Shown here: positions 1 to 8,985 of the stretch, one piece after another
How positions within the stretch are numbered: the first letter of the stretch is position 1
How the letters are laid out: each line of letters begins with the position of its first letter
Source of the DNA: Trichodelitschia bisporula
Lineage: Eukaryota > Ascomycota > Dothideomycetes > Phaeotrichales > Phaeotrichaceae
Length of the DNA stretch: 64,000 bases
Direction: 5' to 3'
NCBI GenBank assembly: GCA_010356995.1
Contig: ML996696.1
Coordinates: 250,364-314,363, forward strand
Position numbers and translations under genes: made by a program
Notes under the pieces: generated by a model
What the model saw: the letters and a program-made list of their open reading frames with translations, nothing else
Database searches by the model: none
Told to the model about the DNA's origin: nothing

Positions 1-617
1 AGAGCATAAAGACGCAATTGTGGGTCAAGCGTCTTCCGAAGTTGGTCCCGAACTGACGTTCCGTGCCAGGATCGACGATAGGAAGCGGGCGCAACCGCGT
101 ATGCGAGGATTCCTTCACGGGAGCAAAGTCATCTGGCAAGAGAAGGGCGTTCGCGGCTTCTTCCAAGGCTTTGTGCCGACAACTGCCAGACAGGCGGCCA
201 ATTCCGCCACGCGCTTCGGCAGCTACACCTCACTGAAGCAACTGGCTCAAGGCTATGTTGCCCCGGGAGAAAAACTTGGGGCGGTGAGCACCTTTGGTAT
301 TGGAGCTATGGCCGGCGTCATCACGGTCTATGTGACCATGCCTCTGGATACCGTCAAGACGCGCATGCAGTCCATTGAGGCTCGCGCCGAGTACAAGAAC
401 AGCTTTGTCTGCGCCGCTCGTATCTTCAAGGAGGAGGGCGTCCTTACCTTCTGGTCTGGAGCTGTGCCGCGGTTGGCGCGGTTGATCATGAGCGGAGGAA
501 TTGTCTTCACGATGTTTGTCGCCCGGTCAAGGGTGAGGACTATGCTAATATTTCTGCAGGTACGAGAAGACTCTCGAGCTCATGGACAAGTTCGATCCGA
601 AGGGCAAGTACATATAA
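1..617 (+). CDS. ctp1: Mitochondrial tricarboxylate (citrate) carrier, 5' truncated
   Basis: Inner mitochondrial membrane exchanger of citrate for malate or other tricarboxylates, of the SLC25 family (Ctp1). The gene enters the window already coding. Exons read as 1-19, 70-513 and 560-617. Joining across 20-69 gives SIKTQLIDDRKR, the end of the PX(D/E)XX(K/R) signature of the second carrier repeat, and joining across 514-559 gives the usual carrier C-terminus IVFTMYEKTLEL...GKYI. The third signature is MPLDTVKTRMQS. RGFFQGFVPTTARQAANSATRF is typical of citrate carriers rather than other SLC25 members. Both introns are about 50 nt with GT-AG ends. Without the second splice the frame would run on to 739 with a non-family tail, so that extension is rejected. 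The N-terminal half lies left of the window. The next gene converges on it. Confidence 0.9.
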
Positions 618-798
618 ATGTCACCAACGGGAGCATCGAATATGTAAAATATGCTGAACACAGCAACATTGAAGCGTTTCAGCCAATTTTCCCGGATCGT
701 ACCCGATATCAGGAGCAAGGATTACGCAAGGAGAAGTGAGCAAGCATCGTGAGAACTTCCAAGTCTAAATCTATCCATATCTGCCATTGCCGCACGGC

Positions 799-1819
799 CT
801 ACAACGTAGACTTCCGATTCAAACACCAGGTCATGGCGTCCTCGTCATGATACAGCTTACCCTCGGCCGTCAGCTTGCCGAGCACCTGCACCACACCCCG
901 CGCAGCTGCAAAGTGCAAGTTCTCCGGCACGTCCTGGTAGATGATGTGCACGAGATCCATGGAGGTAAGCGCCTCGCCCTCCGCCCCGCGCCCAAGCACC
1001 TCAAGCACCTCCTTCTCCCGCATCTCCCTATGCCTAATATACTCCCCAATCTTCGCCCTACAATCCTCAATCACAGGCCCATGTCCAGGATACCCACGCC
1101 CCCCAACCGCCTGCCCCATCCTCCTCAGACTATCCACATACGTAGCCAAATCCTCAAACACACTCGTTCCATGCCCCAGCACATTATCCCCCGTAAACAT
1201 CGCATCCTCCTCCTCCAATACCAGCGCCATATGATCCGTCGTATGACCCGGGGAATGGAACGCGCGCAGCGTGGCCCCATCAACGGTAAACCGCTGCCCG
1301 TCCGCGATGTCTTCCTCTCCCTCTCTGGGCTGGTTCTTATACACGGTCGTGCCGGGGCTTATCCATCGTGCGTCGGCGATTCCGCCGACGTGGTCTGGGT
1401 GCCAGTGCGTCACGATCACGGCTTCGAGCGAGGCGTTTTCGGATGCGAGGACCGAGGCGAGTGTGGTGGCCCAGGCGGGCTTGCCTTCGCCTGTGTCGAT
1501 TAGGATGCGCGAGGGGCCGCGGCCGATCAGGTAGGTGTTTGTGCCTTGGGGGTCAGCCTTGCGCCGTGGCGCGGGGCGAAGGGTGGAGGTTACCTTGGAG
1601 TGTGAACTGTGAGGTTAGCTTTGTCTTAGTGGTCTGGGAGGGATAGGGGGGTGGGGCGAGCGGGTTGCGCGCGCGGAGCTTGCTTACCTTCCCTGGATTC
1701 CCCCCCAAAATGCGAATGACGCGTGAGCTGAGGCGCTCGACGTCCGGGAGCGTGGGGCGCGGGGCCTGCATTGCGTGGGTGAGGAGGGAGCGGGTTGCGG
1801 CTGCTGTTGCGGTTGCCAT
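799..1819 (-). CDS. LACTB2-like metallo-beta-lactamase fold hydrolase
   Basis: Zinc hydrolase of the beta-lactamase-like fold, closest by motif to LACTB2 (a mitochondrial RNA endonuclease in animals); fungal relatives also serve as thioesterases beside polyketide synthases, but none is seen here. Exons 1688-1819, 1594-1606 and 799-1544 give 296 residues, the usual family length. The middle exon is only 13 nt; it supplies FTLQG, so that the joined product reads NPGKFTLQGTNTYLIG, the conserved family opening. The metal motif THWHPDH lies near residues 94-100, with later ligands in HSPGHTTDH and YPGHGP. The C-terminal winged-helix-like part is present. The start is the ATG at 1819, in frame with no nearer candidate. 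It shares a divergent promoter with the efm5 homologue. The substrate cannot be told from sequence. Confidence 0.88.
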
Positions 1820-2271
1820 TGTATTTTACGGGGATTGGGTGGTGGTGATGATTGATGCTTGATGGCCGAGGTACGGACGCTCCATGCGCGGTGCCTACTG
1901 CGGCTAGGTATGCGAGCGCGCGGGGTGGGATGGCGAGCTGGAGGGGGGGCGGCGCGGGGGTGGTTATTGGTTCGGAGCGGGGTGAGGGGAGGGGAGGGGA
2001 GGGGGGGAGGCTGTACGATGGTAGATCGGAGCGCTGGTGAGGACGTGATGTTCTAGATATTGTATCGGACTGTGATAAAGGAGGAGTTGGCGTTCTTTTC
2101 TTCCTCGAGTCGCGGCCTCGGGCCTTGCGCCCTGAAAAGCGATGCCCCTCCATGCCCCGCACCGCACCACCAGGGTTCGCGTCTCCGCCAAAAAAAGCTT
2201 CGTGAACAGGGTCTCAGTCACCAACATCACCACTCCACCGTTACCACTCCTAATCCGGCATCACCATCAAG
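1820..2271. other. Divergent promoter region between the lactamase-fold gene and efm5
   Basis: No gene seen. ORFs here are G- or C-rich shadows. It holds a run of guanine tracts at 1986-2010 described separately and a pyrimidine-rich leader before 2272. Confidence 0.6.
1986..2010 (+). promoter_or_regulatory. G-quadruplex-type guanine run
   Basis: Four guanine tracts of 4, 4, 4 and 7 bases separated by single adenines, which fits the strict intramolecular quadruplex pattern with one-base loops. It sits about 170 bp upstream of the lactamase-fold start and 260 bp upstream of the efm5 start. A regulatory role is inference only. Confidence 0.45.
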
Positions 2272-3102
2272 ATGTCCGACGACGAAGAGCCCCTGTATGT
2301 CCCCCGTTCTACAATTCTCTTCCCAACTAACCGTCGTAGCACCCTAAGTGCCTCCACCCTCTCCGCCCTCCAATCCTTCTACGGCGAACGCGACAGCCGA
2401 CTCAAAGCCTTCGAAGACCTCAAAACCGCCGCAGAATCCACCTTCGATGCCTCCCTTGAGTCTTCCAACCCCACGTCCTCCCCCGCCGTCCCTTCCACTA
2501 TAACCATGGACTTCTTCACCGAAGACTGGAACGCCTCCCAATTCTGGTACACCCCCTCCACCGCCTCAGCCCTCGCCGAACAACTCCTCACATCCTCCAC
2601 CCCCTCCACCCGCATAGCCTGCGTTTCCGCGCCCTCCGTCTTCGTCGCGCTGCGGAACATACTCGCGGAAAGGCCGGAGGCGGAGCGCCCGCAGATCACG
2701 CTGCTAGAATACGACGAGCGCTTCGCCGTGTTCGGAGCGCAGTTCGCGCGGTATGACTTCGCGCATCCGACGCGCCTGCCTGCGGAGCTTAAGGGCGTGT
2801 TCGACGCGATCATTGTGGATCCGCCGTTCTTGAGCGCGGATTGCCAGACCAAGGCCGCCTTGACGGTGCGCTGGCTGGCGAGGGAGTGGAAGAGGCCCGG
2901 CGGGGAGGGGGTGGGCGTGAGGGTGGTGGCGTGCACGGGGGAGAGGATGGGGGAGTTGGCTCTGAGGTTGTATGGCCCTGTTGGGGTGAGGTTGACGGGG
3001 TTTGAGGTGGAGCATGCGAAGGGGTTGAGTAATGAGTTTCGGTGCTTTGCGAATTTTGAGGCGGGGGATTGGGAGTTGCTGGAGAGCGGTGGGAGCGGTT
3101 AG
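2272..3102 (+). CDS. efm5: EEF1A lysine methyltransferase, Efm5 family
   Basis: Cytosolic S-adenosylmethionine-dependent methyltransferase of the Efm5/EEF1AKMT1 family, which trimethylates a lysine of translation elongation factor eEF1A. A 45-nt intron (2295-2339) interrupts the start; because its length is a multiple of three the frame stays open without splicing, but splicing gives MSDDEEPLTLSASTLSALQ, the conserved family N-terminus. The product is 261 residues. Key motifs are DFFTEDWNASQFWY, the acidic cofactor contact LLEYDERF, and the catalytic-type motif VDPPFLS (DPPF, shared with N6-adenine methyltransferases, which explains older annotation as such). The HAKGLSNEFRCFANF region near the end is also family-typical. 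The leader is shared with the divergent lactamase-fold gene; the HIT gene follows on the same strand 247 bp on. Confidence 0.92.
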   Translation: MSDDEEPLYVPRSTILFPTNRRSTLSASTLSALQSFYGERDSRLKAFEDLKTAAESTFDASLESSNPTSSPAVPSTITMDFFTEDWNASQFWYTPSTASALAEQLLTSSTPSTRIACVSAPSVFVALRNILAERPEAERPQITLLEYDERFAVFGAQFARYDFAHPTRLPAELKGVFDAIIVDPPFLSADCQTKAALTVRWLAREWKRPGGEGVGVRVVACTGERMGELALRLYGPVGVRLTGFEVEHAKGLSNEFRCFANFEAGDWELLESGGSG

Positions 3103-3316
3103 ATGCAATATACCCCCTAGATAAGTGTCGTGAACTGTACAGAGAGCTTTAGATATGTATCCGGTATCAGTGTTACCCGCGATATGGGTGCGTCGGGAAG
3201 CCGACCCGGCACGGCCGGTATCACCACGCGCGGAAGTGGGGAAGGCAGGGTACGGCGATCTGAGCTCAGCGTCACTCCACTGACCTCACTACCCCTCCAC
3301 CACTTCCACGACCTCA

Positions 3317-3327
3317 CCCCCCCCCCC
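3317..3327 (+). repeat. C11 homopolymer in the HIT gene leader
   Basis: Eleven consecutive cytosines ending 21 nt before the start codon. Similar C11 runs on the coding strand occur upstream of the osh4 and ant1-like genes. Confidence 0.7.
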
Positions 3328-3348
3328 AAAGCAACGCACACATACACA

Positions 3349-3795
3349 ATGGCAGCCTGCATCTTCTGCAAGATAATCAAGGGCGAGATCCCCTCCTTCA
3401 AGCTCTTCGAAAGCGAGAAAGTCTTCGCCTTCCTCGACATCCAGCCCCTCTCCCATGGCCACTCCGTCCGTACCCTCTCCCCCTCACCTCACCCCGCTAA
3501 TAACTCACAGCTCATAATCCCCAAACACCACGGCGAAAAGCTAACTGACATCCCGGACGACCAACTCTCCGAAATCCTGTCCGTAACCAAGCGCATCGCC
3601 GCCGCTTCGGGAGCGACGGACTACAACATCCTGCAGAACAACGGCCGGATCGCGCACCAGGAGGTGGGGCATGTGCATTTCCACATGATTCCGAAGCCGA
3701 ACGCAGAGGAGGGGCTGGGGATCGGGTGGCCGGCGAAGAAGACGGATATGGATGTGTTGAAGCGGTTGGGTGAGGAGATCAAGGCGAAGATGTAG
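3349..3795 (+). CDS. hnt1: HIT family nucleotide hydrolase (Hnt1/HINT type)
   Basis: Small histidine-triad protein that hydrolyses adenosine 5'-monophosphoramidate-type nucleotides. Exons 3349-3465 and 3511-3795 give 133 residues, close to family length. The start at 3349 begins MAACIFCKIIKGEIPSFKL, the standard HINT opening with the CxFC zinc-site remnant. Splicing joins HGHS to LIIPKHHGEKL, as in homologues; the donor reads GTCCGT, which is unusual, but the competing GTACCC donor four bases later would break the frame. The triad is HVHFH at residues 93-97 inside GQEVGHVHFHMIPKP-like context (here QEVGHVHFHMIPKP). The gene runs in the same direction as efm5 and converges with the bsd2-like gene. 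No targeting signal is visible. Confidence 0.92.
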   Translation: MAACIFCKIIKGEIPSFKLFESEKVFAFLDIQPLSHGHSVRTLSPSPHPANNSQLIIPKHHGEKLTDIPDDQLSEILSVTKRIAAASGATDYNILQNNGRIAHQEVGHVHFHMIPKPNAEEGLGIGWPAKKTDMDVLKRLGEEIKAKM

Positions 3796-4220
3796 ATACA
3801 GTAGAGGGTCTGTGATGGTAGTGATGTATCCAACCGCGGTTTGGAATTGATGTTGCTACAATGTGCACGAACTGATGCCACTATGTCTCCTTCGCCCGTC
3901 CTCATCATACAATGAGTACCCGGGAACACGATAATGGAAAGATGCTGCCATGAACCCCCGCCCCCGTATGCACCCATCCCGTGGGCAGCCGCCGTGCATT
4001 GCTAGCTACCCCCAAGTGTCCAAACCCACTTAGTACAATAACGATAGGAAACGGCGCCGATAGGCTGTCATAAGGGAGGAAGATGGGACAATGAGATGAT
4101 GAGGGGATACCTAAAACGCCGAGCAAGTCCGGGTCCCAATCGACCACCCGGAAAACAAACCACCCACTCGCTCCCTGTGCAGATACATTTAGCCGTCCAA
4201 GACCGAAGAAGACACTCGAT
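3796..4220. other. Convergent 3' intergenic region
   Basis: Nothing recognised. It holds the 3' flanks of the HIT gene and of the bsd2-like gene. Confidence 0.6.
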
Positions 4221-5386
4221 TTATACACTGCTCTCCGGCCGCTCACCCTCCGCCACCACCGCCACGCCCAAGCCGCGGTCCGGGCTCTGCAGCACAAGCT
4301 GCTCGTGCCGCCGCGCTCTTAGGAAGTCGCTGAGTGACTTGATGAGAATGAACCAGCCCATGATCATCATTATGTACGCCAGCCAATCGGACGAGCTGAT
4401 AGTTCCCGTCGACGCCATCTCCGCAACAGACTCGCCGTCCGGGCCGCGAGTGGGATCGAAGTCGCGAGAGTTGGGGTCGGCGGGAGCGCCGCCGAAGTTG
4501 TCACCCGCCGGATCCTGTGTGATGGGTGACTTCATTTGGAAGCCGAACTGCACGAGTGTGATGCCCAGCCCTGCGCGTGACCCGTTCTTGGCCGCGTGTG
4601 TCGTATGCAGGAGGTACGTCAGCAGGAAGCCGACGATCTGGAAGGACATGCTGATCATGGCGTTCCAAATGAAGCTGAAGATAGACCCGACGGGCAGGCC
4701 ATCGACGTACACTTCATCCGATACCATGCCCGGAGCGAGTATGGTTGTCTCCCAATAGGGCGGCGTTGCATCAGCCGCAGCTTGTTCGTAGGACTGCAAA
4801 ACGTTAGCCGGTGGACAGTGTTGCGAGAGGAAAAGAACATACCGGAGGCTTCTCGTCCAACTCCTCGCCTCGCGTTGGCTTCGCCGAGAGATTCGCAAAC
4901 ACACCGTCGTTGGCATTGCCCGCGCCGTATATTTGCGTCGACGAAAACACCGGTAGTTGCGTGACCCGACGCTCAATCGGGCGCGGTACAGTCTCGACGG
5001 TCTCCGTCTGATGGCTGCTACTCCGCTCGCTACCGGCTGTGTGCATCAGACGTTGGCGATCGTCGGAGGAATCGGCATCCTCGTCTTCCGAGTCGTCCTC
5101 ATCCGACGGCGAGTCGAAGGTGTCGGCAAGTGTCTGTTCAGCATCGGAAGATTGCGCATTTTGGCTGGCGAGGAGACGCCGGGCCGTGGGTGATGAAGCG
5201 CGCGAGTGGAATGACGGAGGTGGCGAGTTGGGGATGGGGAACGGCTGACGGGGGCCTTCGATGTGGTCGTCGGCATCGTGAGCCGCTACCTGATGGACGG
5301 AAACGCGGTTAGCAGACGCAAGCAGAGCGCAACAGGCGTAATGAACATGTAGAACATACTCTCTCATAGCGCTGATTGCCGCTCAT
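4221..5386 (-). CDS. bsd2: Bsd2/NDFIP-type metal homeostasis membrane adaptor
   Basis: Integral membrane adaptor of the Bsd2/Ndfip family that recruits Rsp5/Nedd4 ubiquitin ligases to send metal transporters and other cargo from Golgi or endosomes to the vacuole. Exons 5360-5386, 4843-5289 and 4221-4793 give 348 residues. The first exon codes nine residues (MSGNQRYER) and continues as VAAHDADDHIEGP. Residues 10-155 are a hydrophilic acidic Ser-rich cytosolic tail. The second splice joins EKPP to SYEQAA, and so builds a PPSY (PPxY) WW-domain ligand across the junction near residues 157-160, the expected ligase-binding motif. About three hydrophobic segments follow, including GSIFSFIWNAMISMSF, VGFLLTYLLHTT and LAYIMMIMGWFILIKSL. 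It shares a divergent promoter, containing an assembly gap, with the complex III assembly gene. Confidence 0.88.
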
Positions 5387-6160
5387 GGCGGGCAGATTGT
5401 GGTGCTGTGGCCTTCAAACGCAGGGCCGAGGAGGCGAGTGAGACGGAGGGGGGTGAGGATCGAGGTGTGGAGGACAGAGGGTGGATTTTGACCGCTTGGT
5501 AGATTGACACTCGGTCCTGGGGAGCGGGGGAAGCGGTTTGCTGGTTGGCGGTGGATGTTAGGGGGAGTTGTGTGGTTGGTGATGGAGGAAACGTAGTTGA
5601 CTTGACCTCACACTGCACTCGAAGGGGGTTGATGAGTGATGAGAGGCNNNNNNNNNNNNNNNNNNNNNNNNNNNNNNNNNNNNNNNNNNNNNNNNNNNNN
5701 NNNNNNNNNNNNNNNNNNNNNNNNNNNNNNNNNNNNNNNNNNTGGGGCCGAGTTGGATTGGTCACTCAACGCTGACCGAGCCAGTCGCGTCGCAGACTTG
5801 CGTGGCGTCAGGGCTGTGTTGTTCCCTTCACAATACCCCCCCTCAATTGTTTTGAAACTGAATAAGCGAAGGTTTCAGCTCATCTGAGCCACAATCCTTC
5901 AATTCACCCGCACACAAGCCACTTCGGATGCATTCGAAGCCCCGGATCCCGATCTGGAGGCGTGCGGCTCTTTCAAGTCAAAGAAAGCTTCATTATCGCA
6001 ACGCTAGAACTAAACATTGTGTTCTTCGATCAGCGCCCCGCATTCCTTTGCTCTGCTTTCGTCTGAAGCAATGTGAGCACAATAACTACCTACAATCAAG
6101 CTCAACAATCCCATCCATCCATCTAGAATCGCAAGGAACGCAATTCCCACCGCTACCGCA
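5387..6160. other. Divergent promoter region containing the assembly gap
   Basis: No gene seen between the bsd2-like and UQCC2-like starts. It includes the N run at 5648-5742, so an element could be missing here. Confidence 0.5.
5648..5742. other. Assembly gap (run of N)
   Basis: Ninety-five undetermined bases. Whether the true gap length is 95 cannot be known. The sequence on both sides is intergenic. Confidence 0.99.
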
Positions 6161-6641
6161 ATGTCCCGCTCTGTACGCATTCTTTCTCCCCGCATCCCCC
6201 TCCGTCTGCAACACCCTCCCGCTGACCTCAGACACCCTGAATGCAGGTCATAGCAAAGCACTACGCGCGCATCGCTGCACAATGGCCCAAGGACCCTTTG
6301 CGCCCAACTGTTTCCTTCCAGAAGCTGCTAGAAGCCCGCGCTGTTGCGACGGAGAAGCTGCCAGTGGGGCAGGAGGCCGTGGAACTGCGCAATGTCAATG
6401 CGTTATACTCGCTGCTGGATGACAGATATGCGAAGAAGGTGCAGCCCGTCATACTCCATGCGTCATCGACTGTCTGCTCACGCTTCTCGGCTCCTAGTAC
6501 CCGATACCCCCAAGGTTATTGAACCCGACCTCGAATCCCACACACTACCAGGACCTCATCACAGAGCTCGAGGAAGCACCCAACCGCACGTGGCTACAGC
6601 GCCTGGTCAACCGATGGAAGGGCGTCGTTCGCTTCTCTTGA
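6161..6641 (+). CDS. Complex III assembly factor, UQCC2/Cbp6-like
   Basis: Small mitochondrial protein resembling UQCC2 (MNF1), which with UQCC1/Cbp3 supports cytochrome b synthesis and insertion into complex III. Three exons, 6161-6172, 6247-6438 and 6498-6641, give 115 residues. The first coding exon is only 12 nt (MSRS) and joins to VIAKHYARIAAQWPKD, the conserved opening. The second splice joins SLLDDRYAKK to YPIPPRLLNPTSNPTHY; the unspliced frame instead runs into an unrelated tail. The C-terminus ELEEAPNRTWLQRLVNRWKG is the strongest family signature. No signal or membrane segment is seen beyond a basic N-terminus. It diverges from the bsd2-like gene and converges on hpc2. Confidence 0.85.
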
Positions 6642-7061
6642 CCGTAGCCCTCGCCTGAGCTGGTTGAGGTGGTGTTAGCACATAACGTTGATGATATCAT
6701 GAGGCACAAAAATAGAGACCATTGTACATTAGGAAGCCGGTGGACGATATCGCACGACGCATTTTGATATGCGCAAAGCGAACATTTATCCCTCCACTGG
6801 TATTATACACACACACCAGGCGAACCGACCCAGCTGATAGAATACACGCATGATGCTTGAACCCCATCTTTGTCCCCAGGCCGACAACTCCGTACGAACA
6901 ACGCCGGACTCTACAATGCAAGAAAAGATGTGTATCCCATGAACAACCCTCCACAGCCCGAATAAAGACGTCTCAAAGCATCCGAGCAAAGACGTCTCAA
7001 AGTGCCCGAACAAGGGTACGGGATAAAGGAACACCTTATCGAGAGATCTAGTTGCGGTGAC
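6642..7061. other. Convergent 3' intergenic region
   Basis: No gene seen. A short imperfect tandem repeat at 6964-7011 is listed separately. Confidence 0.6.
6964..7011. repeat. Imperfect tandem repeat, two copies of 24 bp
   Basis: Both copies start with the 15-base core AAAGACGTCTCAAAG and then diverge slightly. It lies in the 3' flank between two convergent genes. Confidence 0.6.
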
Positions 7062-8985
7062 CTATGCGGCGGGTCCATTGAACTGCACGGGCCTGTTATG
7101 GGCGAGTAGTGCGGCTTGCTTCTCGCGCTCTAGCTTTTCCTGCTCCATCAATGCACGGTCAGCTTTGGTCACTCTAGGCTTGCGGACTGTAGTCCCACCG
7201 CGAGCACCGCGGCCACGACCCGCACCCCGAGCAGCCGCATCGCCACGCGTAGCAGTTCCCCGGCCACGGCCGCGACCACGCTTGACGGTACCGTCGGCAC
7301 TGCATACAATTAGCAAAACCCGGTTGCAAAAAGCGCAATAAGACATACCGTTCCACAGGCGGCTTTTCGCCCTCCGTAACGAGCGGACCGCTGTAGACGA
7401 AGAAGCCGTCCTTAGCCATGAGCGCCTGCTCCTCCCACGCCATCTCTGTGTCATCGATGAAGTCGTCTTCCCGATCGTAGTCCTCGGCCTTGCGCTTACG
7501 ACGCTTGATCTGCGGTCCGGCGGATGCTTCGTCGTCGATGCCACCCATCTCGGCATTGCTCTCGGCTTCGGAAACATCGAGTGACATGTCGTCACCAGAT
7601 GCTGCGTCGGCGGATCGATCAAGTTTTGCGCCCGCAGAGGCAATTTGCATGCGTCGCTGCTTCTGCGCAGCCAGACGGGGATGTAGTGCATCGAAACCGT
7701 ATTTGCGTTCCACCTCGCGCGCGAAGTTTATGGTAACATTGGTCTGACCTGCGAGAGGGAACGTGAGCCATATGTTTGTGCCGTTGATCTTCTCCGTGTT
7801 GTTAGGCACCGACGTGAGGCCTCCAAAAGGCGTGCCGGAAAGAAGGCCGCTGCCGGAAGGAAGAGGTTGAGCTTCTTTGGCTCGGGCGGGTTTGGACGCG
7901 GCGGGTGGGGTTGGGGCAGCCGACGAAGACGCGCCGCTGTTCGTTTTACGCATGGCAACGGACTTGGCGGGCTCTTTATCGACGTCCATGGCAGAAGAGA
8001 GGGGCGCCGACGTTACGTTTGAGTTAGGTGCGGCGTTTGCACTAGATGAAGCATAAGTGTACGGCCGCTGGTGCTGTTGCTGAGGTTGTTGCATGCCCGA
8101 CGGCGATGAGGGGGCGCCGGGAGGAGGTGCGAGGCGAACGGTCTGGTGCGAGGCCGTCGGCGACGCGCTGGGGTGGGCAGCCGACCGACTGGGCGTGTGG
8201 GCCTCGACGGTCGCGCCGCGGATAGGGTCGAACAACTGACCACTAGATGCGGGACGGGCCTGAGTGTGGGACTGAGGATGATGCGGAGTGTTCGTGGTAG
8301 AATTGTAGGGCGCAACATGCGAGAGGTTTGGGTTGGCAAACGCGTCGGCAGAGCGAGGGCCACCGGTGGTAGAAGAAGCGTTACGCGGCGACGAGGCGTT
8401 TGGTTGCGGAGGCATGGCGCCGACCAGATGATCTGTGATCTTCTGCTGGCGCGTCATGTCCAGTTTCGACTGTTGTGGGTTCAGATTGCTTTCATCAGAC
8501 TGTTGGGCATCTGCGCCGCGTTTCCTGCGAGTGGGTGCAGAAGCATTGGGATCCTTTGGCTTGGGTTTGGGTCCTGGCTTCTTGCGTTCGCGCACTGAGC
8601 CATCGGGATTGACGACGGGCTGCGCCTTTCTCCGCACTTTTTTATCCGGAGCCGCTGAACCACCTGTGGCGGCTTCGGCGGCTGCAGCGGCTGCAGCAGA
8701 ACCAACACCAGCAGCTGTGGCGGGCACAGAAGTGGCAGAACGCGCGCTATTTTTAGCCGCTGCCGCGGTAGAGGAGGGGAAGTCTGGATGGATGTGTTGC
8801 GTAACAAGGGAGTGACCGCCACCGATGGCAGAAGAGCTTGCAACACCAAAACTTGCCCTGTCGCGATGCAAGTGCGAAGGGTTGGCGTCGGACCGACCAG
8901 GGCTGCTCAGCTCGCTAACCGACGTGGGGTGCGGCGATGAGCTCGGCGGACGGCCGTTGCCCGCCAATGCCGCAGCAGGAGACAT
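7062..8985 (-). CDS. hpc2: HIR complex subunit Hpc2 (ubinuclein-type HUN domain)
   Basis: Nuclear subunit of the HIR histone chaperone, which represses histone genes outside S phase and deposits H3-H4 independently of replication. Exons 7349-8985 and 7062-7299 give 624 residues. The N-terminal 400 residues are disordered, rich in Ser, Pro and Ala, with a basic patch RRKAQPVVNPDGSVRERKKP near residue 120. The recognisable part is the Hpc2-related/HUN domain near residues 500-535, EDYDREDDFIDDTEMAWEEQ followed by KDGFFVYSGPLV, which in homologues contacts Hir/Asf1-bound histones. The splice joins PPVER to ADGTVKRGRGRG, and the tail is an Arg-Gly-rich segment. The ATG at 8985 is the first in frame. 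Its partner in the pathway, asf1, is encoded 24 kb away in this window. Confidence 0.88.
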
